This document shows, piece after piece, positions 6,625 to 8,985 of a stretch of 8,985 nucleotides of DNA. A model generated the notes under the pieces. It did no database searches, was not told the origin of the DNA, and saw nothing but the letters and a program-made list of their open reading frames with translations. How positions within the stretch are numbered: the stretch's first letter is position 1; each line of letters opens with the position of its first letter. Location of the stretch: the NCBI GenBank assembly GCA_027620575.1, contig JAQCDT010000044.1, forward strand, positions 1 to 8,985. The letters run 5' to 3'. A program made the position numbers and the translations under genes. Source of the stretch: Verrucomicrobiota bacterium (GTDB lineage: Bacteria > Verrucomicrobiota > Verrucomicrobiia > Opitutales > Coraliomargaritaceae).

Positions 6625-8985
6625 CTAATTTGGATCCATAGAGAAGCGCAAAAATTCTCTGCTTTGATCTAAAGGAATTGCAACTTCAATCAGATCTTCT
6701 TGATTTTGGGTCCAGTTTTCCAAATCGGTACTTCTCTCAATTTGAAGGGAAAGTGTGGCGTCACCTTGTTGCGATTTTTGGAGCATCACGGATCCAGGGC
6801 GGGCATCTGCCATTTGGGAAGCAGAGTAATAGCCTAAGTTATTGAGTGTATTACTGTCAGGCGAGGCTTCAAAGCTATTGCTAAGACCGTCGCCATCGCT
6901 GTCAAGTTGAGTTATTATGCTATTATATACGGCCTGCTCGACAAAGACTGCTTCGATGGCTAGATTAGAATTTATATTGATACTTAAGGGATTGCTGTCG
7001 CTGGTGATGTCCCCGCGCCAACCAATGAATACGGAACCTGCCTCGGGAATAGCATTGAGCGTAACGCTTGCATTGCTGGAGTAAGTTCGGGCATTGCCAC
7101 TAATTCGGCCACGTCCTTGAACAGAATCCATTAGGTAATATTCATAAGGGACAACGGTTAGCCCGTACCAATTAGCTCCAATTCCACCGAAAGAGTCTGC
7201 GTGCTCAAGAAGTACATAGGCCTTAGGTTGGGAGGCTTCATCTATGTTACCGTTGACTGAGGCTGGAGCATCACCTTCAAAATAAAAATGGTTAAGTGCA
7301 TAACAAAGATTAAATGCAGTTCTGTCTAAAATTTCCACACTAGCTGGAATACTGATAGCCGTAAGGCTGTCATTCTCATTGAAGGTTCGGTAAGGAATTT
7401 CTGTAATACCATTTGGAATCTGTACCTGCCTGATACTTTTACAGTAGGAGAACACAGATTCGCCCATTGAAACCAATGAGGTTGGAAAATTGACAGCTGT
7501 GAGTGCACTACACTCGTAAAATGCACTGTCACTAATAGTAGTAAGGCTGTTTGGGAGAACTAGGTCTGTTAAAGTATTACAGCGATAGAAAGCGTATCTG
7601 CCAATGTATTGAAGTCCATTCGGTAGCTCAATAAACTTTAGAGATTCGCAGTTATAGAAGGCACGTTCACCGATAGTTTGCAGGGCGCTATTCAAAACGA
7701 CTGTATTCAGCGAAGCGCAATCATAGAAGGCACGTTCACCGATATCAAGGACAGCGCTTCCAAATTCTACCTCTCGTAGAGCGGCACAATCATAGAAGGC
7801 TCTTGGGCTAATAGCAGTGACTTCATCTGGAATAAAAACGGGAGCTGAGCGACCAGGAGGGCAAAGAAGTAGGCTGTCACCAGCTTTGTTGTATAGAATG
7901 CCATCTATCGATTGATAGGTTGAGTTAGAAGTATCAACCTCGATTGAGGTGAGTTCATTACAATATTGGATAAAATTATTTCCGATTCCACTGACAGATG
8001 CTCCTAGTTGTAACAAAGAGAGCTTTGTATTATAAAAAGCATAACTACCGATCGATAAGAGGTTCTCTGGTAGGACTAGGTCTGCCAAACGACTGCATCC
8101 ACTGAAAGCCCAATTACCGATGTGTATCAGAGTACTCGGCAGTGTAACACTGATTAAATTCTCACAGGATTCAAATGCTTGTGGGGAGATTTCCGTGATG
8201 CCTTCTGGCAGAGTGACTGAAGTGATTGAATGATTGTACTTAAAGGCATTGGCACTTTTAACGGCATACCCTTGGATGTTGGCAGGTATTTCGACTGCAC
8301 CTGTTGCAGAGGAGGCATCAATTATGAAAGCTGAAATGTCGTTGTTTAAAAATACTAAATTGTTGCCTTCGGTACTTGTCGGTAAGGCAGTATTCGAAAA
8401 TGCATCAACTCCAATGTTTTGTAAGCTTTCTGGCAAATTAACGCTGTTTAAGTTTTCAGCACCTGCAAAGGCGTGACTTCTAATGTGGGTTATTCCTTCT
8501 GGTAAACTTACGCTATTTAAGTTCCCACAATCGTAAAAAGCATAATCGCTGATTTCCGTGATGCCTTCTGGTAAAGTGACTGAAGTGATTGAATGATTGC
8601 CCCCAAAGGCATTAGCGCTTTTTACCGGTAAACCTTCAATGGTTGCGGGGATCTCTACTGCTCCTGTGGCCGTGGGAGCGTCCATAATAAAAACTGCATT
8701 AGCAGAACTAAGGTATTGATACGGGCCGCTAGTTGAAAAATTCACATTTGTTCCATCAAAAGCATCCGCACCAATACTGAGCAAACTATTTGGTAGGATT
8801 ATTTCAGTAAGATTACTGCAATAATTAATAGCACGGTAAGCAATTCGTGTTACAGGGTAGCCTTCATAGCTAGATGGAATCGTTAAACTACCGACGGCAG
8901 ATTGATCGCAATAAGTAAGAATAGCTTTTCCCTCTATTATTTCAAAAGTTAGATCATCAACGCTTGCAGCTTGAAGAGACGACAC
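6625..8985 (-). CDS. Secreted BspA-type leucine-rich-repeat protein with calcium-type loop and C-terminal domain (5' end missing)
   Basis: Partial gene; 786 codons are present and the frame is open to the window edge. The first visible residues, SSLQAASVDD, look like the end of a signal peptide cleaved near LQA-A, so probably only about 15-20 residues are missing. The first in-window codon is GTG, but it need not be the start. Residues about 40-578 are LRR_5 (BspA/TpLRR) repeats of the form AFxxCxxLxxVxLPxxLxxI. Eight run at an exact 23-residue spacing (Ala or equivalent at 396, 419, 442, 465, 488, 511, 534, 557). Interrupting modules ending GxPV or GxAV occur near 21-49, 97-127 and 218-248, and a BspA-like GILYNKAGDSLLL hairpin at 362-374. 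Residues about 617-682 resemble a divergent InlB B-repeat (GSVFIGWRGD). A DSDGDGLSNSFE loop (695-706) and a C-terminal domain (about 718-783) follow. No transmembrane anchor or PEP-CTERM-type tail is present. The role is unknown; binding to host, cell or polymer surfaces is inferred from the family. Confidence 0.88.
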   Translation of the reverse strand: MSSLQAASVDDLTFEIIEGKAILTYCDQSAVGSLTIPSSYEGYPVTRIAYRAINYCSNLTEIILPNSLLSIGADAFDGTNVNFSTSGPYQYLSSANAVFIMDAPTATGAVEIPATIEGLPVKSANAFGGNHSITSVTLPEGITEISDYAFYDCGNLNSVSLPEGITHIRSHAFAGAENLNSVNLPESLQNIGVDAFSNTALPTSTEGNNLVFLNNDISAFIIDASSATGAVEIPANIQGYAVKSANAFKYNHSITSVTLPEGITEISPQAFESCENLISVTLPSTLIHIGNWAFSGCSRLADLVLPENLLSIGSYAFYNTKLSLLQLGASVSGIGNNFIQYCNELTSIEVDTSNSTYQSIDGILYNKAGDSLLLCPPGRSAPVFIPDEVTAISPRAFYDCAALREVEFGSAVLDIGERAFYDCASLNTVVLNSALQTIGERAFYNCESLKFIELPNGLQYIGRYAFYRCNTLTDLVLPNSLTTISDSAFYECSALTAVNFPTSLVSMGESVFSYCKSIRQVQIPNGITEIPYRTFNENDSLTAISIPASVEILDRTAFNLCYALNHFYFEGDAPASVNGNIDEASQPKAYVLLEHADSFGGIGANWYGLTVVPYEYYLMDSVQGRGRISGNARTYSSNASVTLNAIPEAGSVFIGWRGDITSDSNPLSININSNLAIEAVFVEQAVYNSIITQLDSDGDGLSNSFEASPDSNTLNNLGYYSASQMADARPGSVMLQKSQQGDATLSLQIERSTDLENWTQNQEDLIEVAIPLDQSREFLRFSMDPN
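7249..7800 (-). repeat. Eight tandem 69-bp leucine-rich-repeat units
   Basis: The coding sequence here repeats every 69 bases (23 codons). The most similar units share ATAGAAGGCACGTTCACCGA at 7654-7673 and 7723-7742 (forward strand), and a third, more diverged unit follows 69 bases on. Similarity falls away towards the 3' end of the gene. This is the regular core of the LRR solenoid, without insertions. Confidence 0.85.
8188..8236 (-). repeat. Copy B of a 49-bp near-identical internal repeat
   Basis: This segment matches 8551-8599 at 47 of 49 bases by eye and encodes the same peptide (NHSITSVTLPEGITEIS). The copies are 363 bases (121 codons) apart, in frame, within a longer, more diverged duplication of the repeat protein. 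Confidence 0.9.
8551..8599 (-). repeat. Copy A of a 49-bp near-identical internal repeat
   Basis: Partner of the segment at 8188-8236. The surrounding 120-residue units (about residues 79-198 and 199-319) align throughout, sharing ATGAVEIPA, the VKSANAF stretch and the following LRR units. Confidence 0.9.

Noticed and set aside
6625..6700. PEP-CTERM or LPXTG-type anchor at the end of the repeat protein
   Set aside because: The C-terminus ends FLRFSMDPN with no sorting tripeptide, hydrophobic helix or terminal basic cluster.
7249..7800. Regularly spaced repeats that could suggest a CRISPR array or satellite
   Set aside because: The 69-bp period keeps an open frame, the units are diverged, and every unit encodes an LRR_5 motif, so this is protein repeat structure.
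8983..8985. GTG at the window edge as the true start of the repeat protein
   Set aside because: Starting there would leave the truncated end of a signal peptide (SSLQA) with no basic or hydrophobic region, so the start most likely lies beyond the edge.

Overview
The window reads as ordinary chromosome of a Gram-negative bacterium, most likely a member of the Verrucomicrobiota (Opitutales/Puniceicoccales-like, probably marine). This assignment is inference. It rests on a Kdo transferase (so lipopolysaccharide is present), on AT-rich leaders with no Shine-Dalgarno sequence before any start codon, and on a large secreted BspA-type leucine-rich-repeat protein. That protein ends in an Asp/Gly calcium-type loop plus a C-terminal domain of a style I associate with exported proteins of this group. 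No 16S gene is present to confirm the lineage.

Layout: (1) 90-1196, minus strand, a membrane fatty acyl desaturase with a helical C-terminal tail. (2) 1197-1424, a divergent intergenic region that must hold the promoters of the desaturase and of the glycolytic genes. (3) 1425-5022, plus strand, gap-pgk-tpiA-trmL, the three consecutive lower-glycolysis enzymes followed by a tRNA wobble methyltransferase. A strong hairpin separates gap from pgk; the other gaps are 24 and 20 bases. (4) 5007-6329, minus strand, waaA/kdtA, whose 3' end overlaps that of trmL by 16 bases. (5) 6330-6511, a short intergenic region with a 10-bp-period direct repeat. (6) 6512-6601, a complete tRNA-Ser(GGA) with encoded CCA. 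(7) 6625-8985, minus strand, the large repeat protein, which runs off the right edge and probably lacks only the start of its signal peptide.

How they work together: Gap, Pgk and TpiA carry triose-phosphate interconversion and the first ATP-yielding steps of glycolysis. TrmL modifies tRNA-Leu anticodons and looks like a passenger of the operon. WaaA and the desaturase both shape the cell envelope (lipid A-Kdo core and membrane fluidity). The repeat protein is a likely surface or secreted binding protein unrelated to the rest. No stretch above about 230 bases lacks a gene. I do not see a convincing new multi-gene system here. The items most worth a second look are the gap-pgk hairpin, the absence of Shine-Dalgarno sites, and the architecture and recent internal duplication of the repeat protein.
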